A DNA stretch of 64,000 nucleotides from Desulfurivibrio alkaliphilus AHT 2 (GCF_000092205.1 NC_014216.1:1741742-1805741), one strand, 5' to 3'; shown: positions 33,185-43,218, numbered from the stretch's first letter. The notes: generated by a model not told the origin, from the sequence alone. Numbers and translations: made by a program.

Positions 33185-34593
33185 ACACAAAACCTTTTGC
33201 CGGGCAAAGCCGGGCAACTGAAACCAGCTCCGGTATCGCCCTTAACTGGCTGCTGCGTTTGCGCTGGTGGGTTATCGCCTGCCAGATATTGCTGGTGCTG
33301 ACCATTCTGCTGCTGTTCCATGTCGCCATCCCGCTGCCGGTACTGGCCCTGATCATCAGCTTTGCCTTCGGCAGCAACCTCTATTTTCACTATCTGGTCC
33401 GCTATAAAGGCGGGGTCGGGGAACAGGCCATCATCGTGGTGATGTTCCTGGATGTGCTACTGTTTACCGCCCTGCTTTACGTTACCGGCGGCCCGATGAA
33501 CCCCTTCACCTTTCTCTATCTGGTGCATATCTCCCTGGGCGCCATCCTGCTGCGCCCGGCCTGGGCCTTAACCCTGGCCGGCCTGGCTTCGGTGGCCTAC
33601 GCCGCCCTCTTTCTGCTACCCGCCTACGCCCCCTCCCAGGACTTGGGCCTGGTGGCCCTGGACACCGTTTTTGCCCCCTGCCATGTACCGGGCGAAGAGC
33701 TGTTGTTTTTCGGCCGGGAAGTCTCCCCCCATCTGCAGGGCATGTGGGTGGCCTTTGCGATTACCGCTTTTTTCATCGTGTTTTTCGTCGGCCAGGCTTA
33801 TAAGGCCTTGGAGCGCCACCGCCAGGCCATGCAGCACATGCAGGAAGAACAGCGCAAAACCGAAAAACTGGCCTCGCTGGCCACCCTGGCCGCCGGCGCC
33901 GCCCATGAACTGGCCACCCCGCTGGCCACCATCGCCGTGGCCAGCGGCGAGATGCGCCACCAACTGCGCCATCTCGACCGGCAACCGGCCAAGGAACCGG
34001 CCAAGGACCAGAGCGGCGGCGGGGAGTTGCCAACCACCGAACTGCTGGAAGATGTGGAACTGATCCGGGGGCAGGTAGAGCGCTGCCGGGAAATTTTGTA
34101 CCAGATGGGCGCCGATGCCGGCGAACACCTGGGGGAAGGCACCACGGTGTTTCCGCTGCGCCGGGTGGTGGAGCAGGCCCTGGACAGTTTCAGCTCCGGC
34201 GAGCGGGAGCGAATTCTGGTGGACAACCAACTGGCGGACCTGGAAGTCAAAATTCCCCTGCGCACCTTCAGCCGGATTTTGCGGGGGCTGCTGAAAAACG
34301 GCCTGGAGGCCTCGCCGCCGGGGTGGGAAATCGAATTAAGCTGTCGTGAAGAAGGGCCTTTCCTGGTCTTCAGCGTCAGGGATCAGGGGGAAGGCATGGA
34401 CCAGGTCACCCTGCAACGAGCCGGCGAACCCTTTTTCACCACCAAGGAGGTGGGCAAAGGGATGGGGCTGGGGCTGTTTCTGGCCAAAACCGCGGCGGAG
34501 CATTTCGGCGGCGGCCTGAATTTCACTTCCCGCCGGGGCCAGGGCACCACCGTGAGCTTACGTTTGAAAAAAGACAGGATCAAGGCAAAATGA
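33181..34593 (+). CDS. regB: RegB/PrrB-like redox sensor histidine kinase
   Basis: 470 residues with six predicted membrane segments followed by a kinase core. The loop GGPMNPFTF matches the quinone-binding GGxxNPF motif known from RegB. The H-box is AAGAAHELATPLATIAVA, the ATPase part has LLKNGLEASPPG, VRDQGEGM and [19 protein letters not shown]. RegB phosphorylates RegA when the quinone pool or cytosol becomes reduced. It is coupled at both ends (4-bp overlaps) with the transporter and the regA-like gene. Confidence 0.9.
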   Translation: MNTKPFAGQSRATETSSGIALNWLLRLRWWVIACQILLVLTILLLFHVAIPLPVLALIISFAFGSNLYFHYLVRYKGGVGEQAIIVVMFLDVLLFTALLYVTGGPMNPFTFLYLVHISLGAILLRPAWALTLAGLASVAYAALFLLPAYAPSQDLGLVALDTVFAPCHVPGEELLFFGREVSPHLQGMWVAFAITAFFIVFFVGQAYKALERHRQAMQHMQEEQRKTEKLASLATLAAGAAHELATPLATIAVASGEMRHQLRHLDRQPAKEPAKDQSGGGELPTTELLEDVELIRGQVERCREILYQMGADAGEHLGEGTTVFPLRRVVEQALDSFSSGERERILVDNQLADLEVKIPLRTFSRILRGLLKNGLEASPPGWEIELSCREEGPFLVFSVRDQGEGMDQVTLQRAGEPFFTTKEVGKGMGLGLFLAKTAAEHFGGGLNFTSRRGQGTTVSLRLKKDRIKAK

Positions 34594-35135
34594 ACGCCAA
34601 AGAACAAAGCATTCTGCTGGTGGACGACGAGGTCGATTTTCGCAAAAGGCTGGGCAAGGCCTTCGCCCGTCGTGGTTATAAGGTTTACGAGGCGGACGGC
34701 TACGAGTCAGCGCTGGCGTTGATCCGGCAGGAGAACCCGGCCCAGGCGGTGATCGACCTGCGCATGCCGGGCAAATCCGGCCTGGAGCTGGTGGCCGCCG
34801 CCGCCAGGTTGCCCGAGCCGCCGGCCATGGTGGTGCTGACCGGTTACGGCAGTATCGCCACCGCCACCGAAGCCATTCGGCTAGGTGCCCTTTCCTACCT
34901 GCCCAAACCGGCCGACGTCGACGATATTATCCAGGCTTTCAACCATGACCCGCAGCGGGAGCCGGAGCCGGCGGCGGAGGATTTCGCCGCCCCTTCCCTG
35001 GCCCGAGCTGAATGGGAGCACATCAACCGGGTGCTCAACGACTGCCAGGGCAACATCTCCCAGGCCGCCCAGCGCCTGGGCCTGCACCGCCGCACCCTGC
35101 AACGCAAGCTGCAGAAATACCCACCAAAAGCCTAG
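34590..35135 (+). CDS. regA: RegA/PrrA/ActR-type response regulator
   Basis: 181 residues: receiver with LLVDDEVDFRKRL, phosphoacceptor VIDLRMPGKSG, VLTGYGS and YLPKPAD, a short acidic/Pro linker, and a Fis-type helix-turn-helix at the end (LNDCQGNISQAAQRLGLHRR then TLQRKLQK). This matches RegA/PrrA, global redox regulators of respiration. Its start overlaps regB. The direct targets here are unknown; the transporter in the operon is an obvious candidate. Confidence 0.92.
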   Translation: MNAKEQSILLVDDEVDFRKRLGKAFARRGYKVYEADGYESALALIRQENPAQAVIDLRMPGKSGLELVAAAARLPEPPAMVVLTGYGSIATATEAIRLGALSYLPKPADVDDIIQAFNHDPQREPEPAAEDFAAPSLARAEWEHINRVLNDCQGNISQAAQRLGLHRRTLQRKLQKYPPKA

Positions 35136-35141
35136 CTTTTT

Positions 35142-35813
35142 TCAGGCGTTAAGGGCTTTAATCACCGGCAACTGCTCCCACAGTTCAATGATGTTGTAGC
35201 AGGCCAGATCCTGCTCCAGGCGGAAGATGTTTTCCAGCGGCATCCCCAGCAGCCGGCACAAAATCACCCGATTAACCCCGCCGTGGGCCACCACCCCGAT
35301 GTTGCCACCGGGATGCCGGGCCAGTATGGCTTCCAGGGCGGCCTGCCCCCGCTGCGCCACCTCCAGGGTGCTTTCCCCCTCGGGAGGCGCAAAACGTACC
35401 GGATCGGCCGCCCAGGCGGTAAAGGCCTCGGGGAAATCGCGCTTGATCTCGGCAAAGCTCAGGCCCTCCCAGACCCCGAAATGGCGCTCCCGCAACTCCG
35501 GCTCCACCACCGGGGTCAAGCCGTGGGGGGCGGCAATCAGCTCGGCGCTCTTCACTGCCCGGATCAGCGGGGAGCAGTAAACCACCTCCAGCCCTTCCGT
35601 GGTGGCCGCTTCCTCTTCATCATGGACCACCCGCAGATAACTTTGCCGCCGCTGCCGGAGCAACTCCGCCAGCGCCCGGCGCAGGCGCTGGGCGGTGTGC
35701 CGCACCTGCTCCAGACCAGTGGCCGACAGGGGCACATCCAAACTTCCTTTATAACGGGGAATATCCGAACCTTCGGTTTCCCCGTGCCTTACCAGACAGA
35801 GAGTCGTAACCAT
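35142..35813 (-). CDS. cobC: Histidine phosphatase, probably alpha-ribazole phosphatase (CobC-like)
   Basis: 223-residue phosphoglycerate-mutase-like phosphatase. The catalytic CLVRHGETEG, YCSPLIRAVKSAELIA, ELRERHFGVWEGLSF and VVAHGGVNRVILCRLLGMP carry the His/Arg/Glu/His residues of the branch-1 active site. It overlaps cobS by about 25 bp on the same strand. In that context dephosphorylation of alpha-ribazole phosphate in the cobalamin lower-ligand pathway is likely. A general phosphatase role cannot be excluded. Confidence 0.82.
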   Translation of the reverse strand: MVTTLCLVRHGETEGSDIPRYKGSLDVPLSATGLEQVRHTAQRLRRALAELLRQRRQSYLRVVHDEEEAATTEGLEVVYCSPLIRAVKSAELIAAPHGLTPVVEPELRERHFGVWEGLSFAEIKRDFPEAFTAWAADPVRFAPPEGESTLEVAQRGQAALEAILARHPGGNIGVVAHGGVNRVILCRLLGMPLENIFRLEQDLACYNIIELWEQLPVIKALNA

Positions 35814-36604
35814 AGCAGCACCAGCAAAAGAAAAAGGATTTCCGCCAATTCGTTGACCGCCCCCAGGGTATCACCGCTCATCCCCCCGAATTGCCGCCGG
35901 CTAAAGGCAACCGCCAGCCGACCAAAAAGATAAAGGGCCGGCGGCAGGAGCAAATAAAAGATTGCGGAATAGGACGGCAAAAAGCCCGCCAGCAGCCAGC
36001 CGACAGCGACCAGGGGCAGCAGCAGGGCCAGGGCGTTCCAAAGCAGTTCCCGCCGCCCCACCGCGCCGATGAACAAACGCCCCAAACCTTCCGGCCGGGC
36101 GGGTGCGGCCCGGTACATGGCGGTGACCATGGCCCACTTGCCAAAGGCCGGCAACAGCAGCAGACTGGAGTAGTAAACGGCGTAAGAGGAGTGGGAAAGC
36201 TCCTTGAGCGCGTAATACTTGAGGATCAACGCAAAAAAGATGGCCAGCAGGCCCATGACCCCGGTGGCCGAGTCCTTCATCACCTCCAAGCGCCGGAGCA
36301 GATCCCGCTCCCGTTCGCCGCTGCTTTTCACCGCCAGGGCATCAAAGGTATCGGCCAGGCCGTCGAGATGGAAGCCGCCACTTACCAGCACCAGGGCCAG
36401 GACCACCAGCCACAAGGCCAGGTCGGGGTGAAAAAGCCGCCCAGCCACCATTTCAACGCCAATCAACAGCAACCCCTGCAGCAGCCCCACCGCCACAAAG
36501 GCGGCGGCACTGCGGGTAATGGCCCGCTCACTGAGCATCGTACCACCGCCCGGCAGCGGTACGATGGTTAAAAACCGCGCCGCCGGCAGAATATCTTTCA
36601 GCAC
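35789..36604 (-). CDS. cobS: Adenosylcobinamide-GDP ribazoletransferase
   Basis: 271-residue membrane enzyme joining adenosylcobinamide-GDP to alpha-ribazole at the end of cobalamin synthesis. The conserved GGFHLDGLADTFDAL with its Asp residues, preceded by LTIVPLPGG and followed by a MKDSATGVMGLLA segment, is diagnostic. Several hydrophobic spans follow, and GGMSGDTLGAVNELAE near the end matches the family. It is upstream of and overlaps cobC. Confidence 0.95.
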   Translation of the reverse strand: MLKDILPAARFLTIVPLPGGGTMLSERAITRSAAAFVAVGLLQGLLLIGVEMVAGRLFHPDLALWLVVLALVLVSGGFHLDGLADTFDALAVKSSGERERDLLRRLEVMKDSATGVMGLLAIFFALILKYYALKELSHSSYAVYYSSLLLLPAFGKWAMVTAMYRAAPARPEGLGRLFIGAVGRRELLWNALALLLPLVAVGWLLAGFLPSYSAIFYLLLPPALYLFGRLAVAFSRRQFGGMSGDTLGAVNELAEILFLLLVLLWLRLSVW

Positions 36605-36782
36605 CCCAAGCTCCCGGGTTATTGTTTCGTCTCAAAGCCAAACGTTATCAACGGAAGGCCGATTCGGCAAAATTCAAGCGCCACATGTTGTCATATTTTG
36701 CAGAATTGAGAAACGTTTATTTGGACTGAATTGCACCTTAACCCAACCATTTTCAAACAATGACCACCTTCCCGCACCAGCT

Positions 36783-37898
36783 TCAAGGCCAAGCCAGATC
36801 ATAGCTGACGCTTCGGCCCTTGCCGGGGTTCTGAATCAGAATCTTTTTGTTGAGCAGATCGCTGATTTCCCGGTAGCTGGTGGCCCGGCTGGCCTTGGTC
36901 ATGCCCGCATACTTCCGGGTGGTCAGGCCGCCGCTGAACCCTTCTGGACCGGCATCAAGCAAACGGTTGATCACTTTGCGCTGCCGGTCGGTCAACGATA
37001 CCCGGCCGTTTACCTCCCAGAACCGGGCCTTGCGCAGCACCGTGCCAATGAGCTGGTCTGATTTGGCCACTGCCCGTTCAAAACAACCAAGAAACCAGAC
37101 CAGCCAGTCGGTGATATCAAGACCGCCGCGCTGACATTTTTCCAGCACCTGATAATATTGTGCCCGTTCTTCCAGGATCTGGACCGAAAGGCTGTAATAG
37201 CGCACCGAAGACTTTTCATCCTGGGCCAACGCCATGTCGGTGACCGCTCTGGCCAGGCGGCCATTGCCATCCTCATATGGATGTATAGTCACCAACCAAA
37301 AGCCGGCCAGAGCAGCCCGCAATATCCCATCCATTCGGCCCTGCTTTTCCTGCCACCAGTTGAGAAATTTATCTATTTCTCCTTCGACCTTTTTACCGGG
37401 TGGGGCCTCGTAGTGGATCTTCTCGCGACCCACCGGGCCGGATATGACCTGCATGGCGGCTTCGCCGCGAAAAGCGCCCACCTTGATCCGGTGCAATCCG
37501 GAAAAACCGCCCGGGAACAGAGAGGCTTGCCAGCCGTGAAGCCTTTCCACGGTCAAAGGCTGATCGTAGTTGACCGTGGCGTCAAGCAGAACATCCACCA
37601 GCCCTTCGGTGTAGCGATCCTGTCTGGACGCTCCGGCTTCCGGCAATCCCAGTCGCCGGGCCACGGAAGAACGTACTGAGTTCGGGTTAAGAATCTGGCC
37701 TTCGATGGCCGAAGTCTGCATAACTTCGGCCGTCAGCACCTGGGCCCTGGCCTCCAGGCCCAGTTCCATCCCCAGAGAGGCCACCCGGCCCAGGAGCCGG
37801 CCTCGCATGAAGTTACACCGGCCCAGCACTTCAAGCACCGCATCGCTGCGCCAGGTAAAATGTGGCCACGCTTTATCTTGCCAGATGTATCGAGTCAT
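36783..37898 (-). CDS. Fic-domain protein with N-terminal DUF4172-like domain and HTH-like tail
   Basis: 371 residues. The Fic core reads TIHPYEDGNGRLARAV, the HxFx(D/E)GNGxxxR motif with Tyr for Phe, so AMP transfer to target hydroxyls is expected. An inhibitory-helix motif T-S-A-I-E-G (pattern TxxxEG) near residue 60 marks an N-terminally autoinhibited class. The start region IWQDKAWPHFTWRS is the DUF4172 type. The C-terminus (ISDLLNKKILIQ after RKYAGMTKASRATSYRE) looks like a winged helix able to bind DNA, which fits autoregulation at its own promoter. No separate antitoxin gene is visible. Confidence 0.92.
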   Translation of the reverse strand: MTRYIWQDKAWPHFTWRSDAVLEVLGRCNFMRGRLLGRVASLGMELGLEARAQVLTAEVMQTSAIEGQILNPNSVRSSVARRLGLPEAGASRQDRYTEGLVDVLLDATVNYDQPLTVERLHGWQASLFPGGFSGLHRIKVGAFRGEAAMQVISGPVGREKIHYEAPPGKKVEGEIDKFLNWWQEKQGRMDGILRAALAGFWLVTIHPYEDGNGRLARAVTDMALAQDEKSSVRYYSLSVQILEERAQYYQVLEKCQRGGLDITDWLVWFLGCFERAVAKSDQLIGTVLRKARFWEVNGRVSLTDRQRKVINRLLDAGPEGFSGGLTTRKYAGMTKASRATSYREISDLLNKKILIQNPGKGRSVSYDLAWP

Positions 37899-37907
37899 TT
37901 GTCACCT

Positions 37908-37961
37908 GTAATCGCTTCAATATTTGAACTAATTATAGGTGGTAATCGCTTCATATTGCAA
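37908..37961 (-). promoter_or_regulatory. fic promoter with twin direct-repeat operators
   Basis: On the minus strand TTGCAA (37961-37956), 18 bp, TATAAT (37937-37932) form a promoter. Two identical 12-bp repeats, GTAATCGCTTCA on the plus strand, at 37908-37919 and 37942-37953 flank the -10 element, 34 bp apart. This is a likely operator pair for a repressor, perhaps the Fic protein itself. Confidence 0.55.
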
Positions 37962-38296
37962 CCAGATTCTCTCTTGCCTGTTTTACCGCACCGCCGGCCC
38001 CCTGGCCTCCAGAGTGGTTACCAGGTACCACTTCCAGAACGTCGACCAAGGCGCCGGCGGGCTCTTCCGCAAGGCCAACCATCTGGCCCGAGGCACCCTT
38101 GAAAAAACCAGGCGATCAACGCCGAGCAACGCAAGACTGGCCACCTCGGAGCTTCTCTGAGCCGTAACCAGAGGAGTAACCGACCAACTGAACCTACCGC
38201 CGCCACAGGACTTGATCAACCGGCGGCGGTGGTATGACAGCCAAGGTCAAAATAATCAGCAAATACTGCCAAGATAATCTGGAAAATCAGGGTCGT
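37962..38296. other. Intergenic stretch between fic promoter and CRISPR array, no gene seen
   Basis: Short open frames exist on both strands (for example 37983-38219 minus) but they have no convincing ribosome site or recognisable protein. I see no tRNA, terminator or transposon remnant. It is the trailer side of the type I-E array. Confidence 0.5.
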
Positions 38297-40829
38297 TTAA
38301 TCTGGGGGGCAACAGCGGGGAACATGCCTTGGCCCGAAGCCGCCTGGTTTGGCCGGATGCTTCATCCCCGCGAGTGCGGGGAACATGACGGTGAAGCCCT
38401 GCTCCTGCCAATCGAAGCCGGTTCATCCCCGCGAGTGCGGGGAACATGACGGTGAAGCCCTGCTCCTGCCAATCGAAGCCGGTTCATCCCCGCGAGTGCG
38501 GGGAACATTCCAGCAGCTCCTCCAGCTGCAGGCCGCCGATCGGTTCATCCCCGCGAGTGCGGGGAACATTAGTCGGAGCGGATCAGCGCCACCATGTCGG
38601 TCGGTTCATCCCCGCGAGTGCGGGGAACATTTTCACTGTGCCCCAGCAGCTCCTGAACCAGCCGGTTCATCCCCGCGAGTGCGGGGAACATTGGATAGAA
38701 AAACCAAAAGAATCGCCCGACCACGGTTCATCCCCGCGAGTGCGGGGAACATCCGGGGTAAGTTGCGGTGCGGTTACCCCACAGCGGTTCATCCCCGCGA
38801 GTGCGGGGAACATGGTCGGGGTCGGGGTGGCGGTGTCTTTAATTTCGGTTCATCCCCGCGAGTGCGGGGAACATACCCTGCGTCGGGTCCAGAAGTATGC
38901 CACCACCGGTTCATCCCCGCGAGTGCGGGGAACATGGCGCTGTAGCGGTGGGGTTTGCCGTCGCGGCCGGTTCATCCCCGCGAGTGCGGGGAACATCAGT
39001 TACCCACCACAAACCCACCCACCTAACACGGTTCATCCCCGCGAGTGCGGGGAACATGGTTGCGGAACATCTTGAAGTGTTTCATGGCCTCGGTTCATCC
39101 CCGCGAGTGCGGGGAACATTGCGCCACCCATGATGCAATTGCGGCTCGCACCGGTTCATCCCCGCGAGTGCGGGGAACATCTGGACCTCCTTGCAGAAGC
39201 CGGAATCAAAGCCGGTTCATCCCCGCGAGTGCGGGGAACATTTCGCCCGCTGCACCGTGGTTTCCGGCTGGGCCGGTTCATCCCCGCGAGTGCGGGGAAC
39301 ATGATGACCTGTCGGACATGCAGTTCGGCGAGGTCGGTTCATCCCCGCGAGTGCGGGGAACATGGGATCAGCGCCAGCGGGCGTCCCTCGTCATCCGGTT
39401 CATCCCCGCGAGTGCGGGGAACATTCAGTTGCATGATGCTCCTCCCTGGTCATAGCCGGTTCATCCCCGCGAGTGCGGGGAACATTCCTGTATCGAACGC
39501 AACGCACCCCGCAGGTACGGTTCATCCCCGCGAGTGCGGGGAACATCGCTTGCGCCGCTCCTCGCTCATCTCAGAGACCGGTTCATCCCCGCGAGTGCGG
39601 GGAACATGCCTCCGTGTCCGGACCGAACGACAGGTTGACCGGTTCATCCCCGCGAGTGCGGGGAACATCCCGATGCTGGAGCGGGTACCACGTTCTCATC
39701 CCGGTTCATCCCCGCGAGTGCGGGGAACATTGGTTGGAGGGGCTGGAATGGTAGCCACTGAGCGGTTCATCCCCGCGAGTGCGGGGAACATGAAAGATAC
39801 CTGACCACTGCTATTAAGCCTGCCGGTTCATCCCCGCGAGTGCGGGGAACATGTAATACCGGGGTGTTGGCAGGTTTACATGGGCGGTTCATCCCCGCGA
39901 GTGCGGGGAACATAAGTATGCCCTGCAAATGCAATGGCAAATGGCCGGTTCATCCCCGCGAGTGCGGGGAACATAATTATTGAAGAGGAGGTGTGGCCGT
40001 GAGATACGGTTCATCCCCGCGAGTGCGGGGAACATCTCAACCAGGAGGCAACACGATGAACGATGCACGGTTCATCCCCGCGAGTGCGGGGAACATGCGG
40101 TGTCGGCTGGAAGTACACCATTGACCGGCGGTTCATCCCCGCGAGTGCGGGGAACATCGGCTGCAGCGGTTCGACACTATTTATCTTTGCGGTTCATCCC
40201 CGCGAGTGCGGGGAACATGACCCTGACCGAATCACGCCAATATGCTGCCCCGGTTCATCCCCGCGAGTGCGGGGAACATGAGGCTGCCGAGGCTATGCAC
40301 CAGCCCCGCGCCGGTTCATCCCCGCGAGTGCGGGGAACATACTCTACGAAAAAGAAGTTTCCGGTTTCGGTTCGGTTCATCCCCGCGAGTGCGGGGAACA
40401 TAAATAAACCAACCGGGGCCGGGCAACCGGCCCCGGTTCATCCCCGCGAGTGCGGGGAACATGACACCCGCATCCAAGACGGCAAGCTACATTTCGGTTC
40501 ATCCCCGCGAGTGCGGGGAACATAGCTCTGCCTCGAACGTCACGCCGGGGAAATGCGGTTCATCCCCGCGAGTGCGGGGAACATTCCTCGTGCGTTGCCC
40601 CCGCCTCGTCTCGTACCGGTTCATCCCCGCGAGTGCGGGGAACATTCGTCAGGATCATACAACGGGTCATCCGGGTGCCGGTTCATCCCCGCGAGTGCGG
40701 GGAACATACCTCGTACAAGTCACGTTGTCCGCCGAACGTCGGTTCATCCCCGCGAGTGCGGGGAACATCAGCGTCTTGATGCCCTTGTCTCGCAATTCGT
40801 CGGTTCATCCCCGCGAGTGCGGGGAACAT
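38297..40829 (-). CRISPR. Type I-E CRISPR array, 41 canonical repeats plus one decayed
   Basis: Repeats are 29 bp with a 61-bp period (32-33-bp spacers). On the plus strand each begins CGGTTCATCCCCGCG and ends GCGGGGAACAT; the central CCCCGCG and CGGGG form the Cas6e hairpin. The reverse complement resembles the E. coli I-E repeat and would give a 5' handle ATGAACCG, so transcription is on the minus strand with the leader at the 40829 end. The first canonical repeat (38358-38386) has its first three bases altered, and one period further left (38297-38325) a decayed copy keeps only the last 11 bases intact, as expected of the trailer. The two trailer-most spacers are identical (38387-38418 and 38448-38479). 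No I-E cas genes lie in the window. Confidence 0.95.
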
Positions 40830-40952
40830 TTCTGTTAATGGCCAATTAAAATGACCCACTACTGGCCAACAATTTTGACCCACCCCGAGGAGTGGTCAAG
40901 CGGCCATAAAGCGATTAGTGTCCCCGACTATTTACGGACAGGAGGGGATCTG

Positions 40953-42491
40953 GTGAAGGAGTGGGTTATGATTCACAAAATTAAAGCGTTACACGGTGAC
41001 GGAGGTGGGTTGTCGGTCCGTGCTATTGCCTTGGAGCTGGGTGTTTCTCGTAACACGGTACGCAAGTATCTGCGCTTGGATGAGGCGGTCATCAGCCAGG
41101 CGCAGGTTGACCGGGCACGCCATAAGCGTTTGGACATGCACCGGAGCTATATCATTTATCTTTTAGAAACTTATCCCCGCCTCAGTGCGGTGAAAGTGGC
41201 TCGCAAGCTGCGGGAGAAGGTCAGCGGGTTGGCGGTGTCTGATCGGAGTATCCGCCGTTATGTATCGGTCCTGAAAGAGACCGGTGTTGTGGCTCAAAAG
41301 CGCTACTATGAACCGATTATTGATCATGTGCCGGGGGTTCAGTGCCAGGTTGACCCGGGTGAGCTGCGCGGGGTGCTGGTCGGTGGCGAGCCACAAACCC
41401 TGTACTTTGTGGTGTTCGTCTTATCTTTTTCCCGGCTGATGTACGTCGGTCTTTCCTTTGAGCCCATTGATACCGGGCGTTTTATCCAGCTTCACGATGA
41501 GGCGTTCCGTTACTTTGGCGGTGTTACCGAGGAATGTGTTTACGACCAGACCAAGTTGGTGGTCATCGAGGAGCTTTACCGTGAGTTGACGCTTAATCAG
41601 CGCTTTGCTGAATACGCGGCCACGGTGGGTATGCGGGTCCACGCTTGCGAGGGTTATGATCCCGAGAGCAAAGGCAAGGTCGAAGCCGGAGTCAAATATG
41701 TCAAACAGAACTGCCTGTATGGCGAGACGTTCAGCGGCCGGCAGGATCTGCGCCGTTATGTTCGGCAGTGGCTGGACGAGGTGGCTAACCAGCGAACCCA
41801 TGGCACCACCGGGCAGGTTCCCCGGCATCATTTCGAGACCGAAGAGCAGGCGCATCTGCACCCCTATCTGACCCCTGCCGGCTTAACGGTAGCGGCCAGT
41901 GAGCGGCGCAAGGTTGACAAGACCGGGCTGATCTCCTGGCGGGCCAATCGTTACTCGGTGCCCATGGCCTACCAGGGTGGCCAGGTCGGGGTGCAAGTCG
42001 AGGATGGACAATTGCAGGTCATCGACCTTGGCCGTGGCGAAAAGATCGCCTCCCATACCGTTTGCCTGGAAAAAGGCCAGATCATCAAAAACACCCATCA
42101 TTACCGTGATCACAGCCAGCGGCTCCAGGAGCTGGAAGGGGCGGTATGTGCATTACTGGGTCAGCCGGCGGGCGAGCGATTGTGCCAAGTGTTGAAAAGC
42201 ACCTCGCCCCGGATTTACAAAGATCAACTGGTGGCTGCCGTTCAGCTGCTCAAGGCGGAAGAGACCCTTGACCAGGCCCTGGTGGACCGACTGGCCCAGC
42301 GGCCCACGTTGACCGCCACGACCTTGAAACGCTATCTGGATTCCTCCCGCCGCTCAAAAGAACGGGGGCGCGACAGCATCACGGCAACGGGGCTTCCGGA
42401 TGCCGAAATCCAGTTGGGCCAGTATGCATCGTTAACAGCCGGCCATGGTGACCACCCCTTCGGCCAGGAGGTGAACCATGGATGCCATTGA
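40953..42491 (+). CDS. istA: IS21-family transposase IstA
   Basis: 512 residues from GTG 40953, chosen because GGAGGGG lies just upstream and MKEWVMIHKIKALHG matches IstA starts. An N-terminal helix-turn-helix (LSVRAIALELGVSRNTVRKYL) binds the IS ends. The DDE catalytic core shows Asp in VQCQVDPGELRG, Asp in VYDQTKLVV and Glu in ESKGKVEAGVKYVK. It catalyses strand transfer with IstB. The frame is intact and overlaps istB by 14 bp. Confidence 0.94.
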   Translation: MKEWVMIHKIKALHGDGGGLSVRAIALELGVSRNTVRKYLRLDEAVISQAQVDRARHKRLDMHRSYIIYLLETYPRLSAVKVARKLREKVSGLAVSDRSIRRYVSVLKETGVVAQKRYYEPIIDHVPGVQCQVDPGELRGVLVGGEPQTLYFVVFVLSFSRLMYVGLSFEPIDTGRFIQLHDEAFRYFGGVTEECVYDQTKLVVIEELYRELTLNQRFAEYAATVGMRVHACEGYDPESKGKVEAGVKYVKQNCLYGETFSGRQDLRRYVRQWLDEVANQRTHGTTGQVPRHHFETEEQAHLHPYLTPAGLTVAASERRKVDKTGLISWRANRYSVPMAYQGGQVGVQVEDGQLQVIDLGRGEKIASHTVCLEKGQIIKNTHHYRDHSQRLQELEGAVCALLGQPAGERLCQVLKSTSPRIYKDQLVAAVQLLKAEETLDQALVDRLAQRPTLTATTLKRYLDSSRRSKERGRDSITATGLPDAEIQLGQYASLTAGHGDHPFGQEVNHGCH

Positions 42492-43218
42492 ACGAACAGC
42501 CACCAAATACCGCAACTTGCGGCTCAACGCGACGGCCAGCCGGCTGCCGGAACTACTGGCCCGGGCCGACGCCAATGAGCTTTCCTATCTGCACCTGGTG
42601 GAGATGATGGCCGACCACGAACTGGAGCAACGAACCGGTAAACGGATCGCCCTGAACCGCCGGAAAGCCGGCTTCCCCGCCGAAAAAATTCTGGAAGGTT
42701 TCGACTACCGTCACCAGACCACAATAAACAAGCGCCAGGTCAATGCCCTGCTGGATTTCGACTTTATCGATCAGCGTAATAATGTGATTTTTATTGGCCC
42801 GCCGGGTGTCGGCAAAACCCATTTGGCCATTGGGATTGGCCAAAAAGCCATTAACGCCGGCTACAAGGTTCTGTTTCGCAGCGCCCTTGATCTGGTTGAG
42901 GAACTGGAGCTGGCGGAAATGAAAGGTGAACTGAAAAAAAAGGTCAGTCAGTTGGTTAAGTTTGACCTCATGGTCATCGACGAGCTCGGCTACCTGCCGA
43001 TGAGCCGGCAATCACGCTATAATTTGTTCCAGCTAATCAACAGTTTCTACGAATACCGGTCGTTGATCATCACGACCAATAAAGACTTCACCCACTGGGG
43101 CGAGTTCTTTCATAACGACAACGTGGCAGTGCCGATCATTGATCGCATTATCCATCATTCACACATCTTTATGCTAGGAGGAGAAAGTTATCGGCTAAAA
43201 CAGAAAACGGCCCAATAG
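42478..43218 (+). CDS. istB: IS21-family helper ATPase IstB
   Basis: 246-residue AAA+ ATPase related to DnaC that assists IstA in target capture. Walker A GPPGVGKTHLAIGIG, Walker B LMVIDELGYLPM and sensor I LIITTNKDF are present. The N-terminal LRLNATASRLPELLARA and MADHELEQR segments match IstB. The frame is intact and ends about 60 bp before the right IS terminus. Confidence 0.95.
   Translation: MDAIERTATKYRNLRLNATASRLPELLARADANELSYLHLVEMMADHELEQRTGKRIALNRRKAGFPAEKILEGFDYRHQTTINKRQVNALLDFDFIDQRNNVIFIGPPGVGKTHLAIGIGQKAINAGYKVLFRSALDLVEELELAEMKGELKKKVSQLVKFDLMVIDELGYLPMSRQSRYNLFQLINSFYEYRSLIITTNKDFTHWGEFFHNDNVAVPIIDRIIHHSHIFMLGGESYRLKQKTAQ

Noticed and set aside
36605-36782. Cobalamin riboswitch upstream of cobS
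   Set aside because: GCCACATG looked like part of a B12 box, but orientation is wrong for cobS and the rest of the core is absent.
37983-38219. Small minus-strand frame before the I-E array
   Set aside because: No ribosome site, no recognisable sequence, and a competing frame on the same strand.
38349-40849. Open frames of up to about 220 residues with repeating HPRECGEH / SSPRVRGT peptides
   Set aside because: They are read-through of the I-E repeats in three frames; the 61-bp period shifts frame each unit and there are no ribosome sites.
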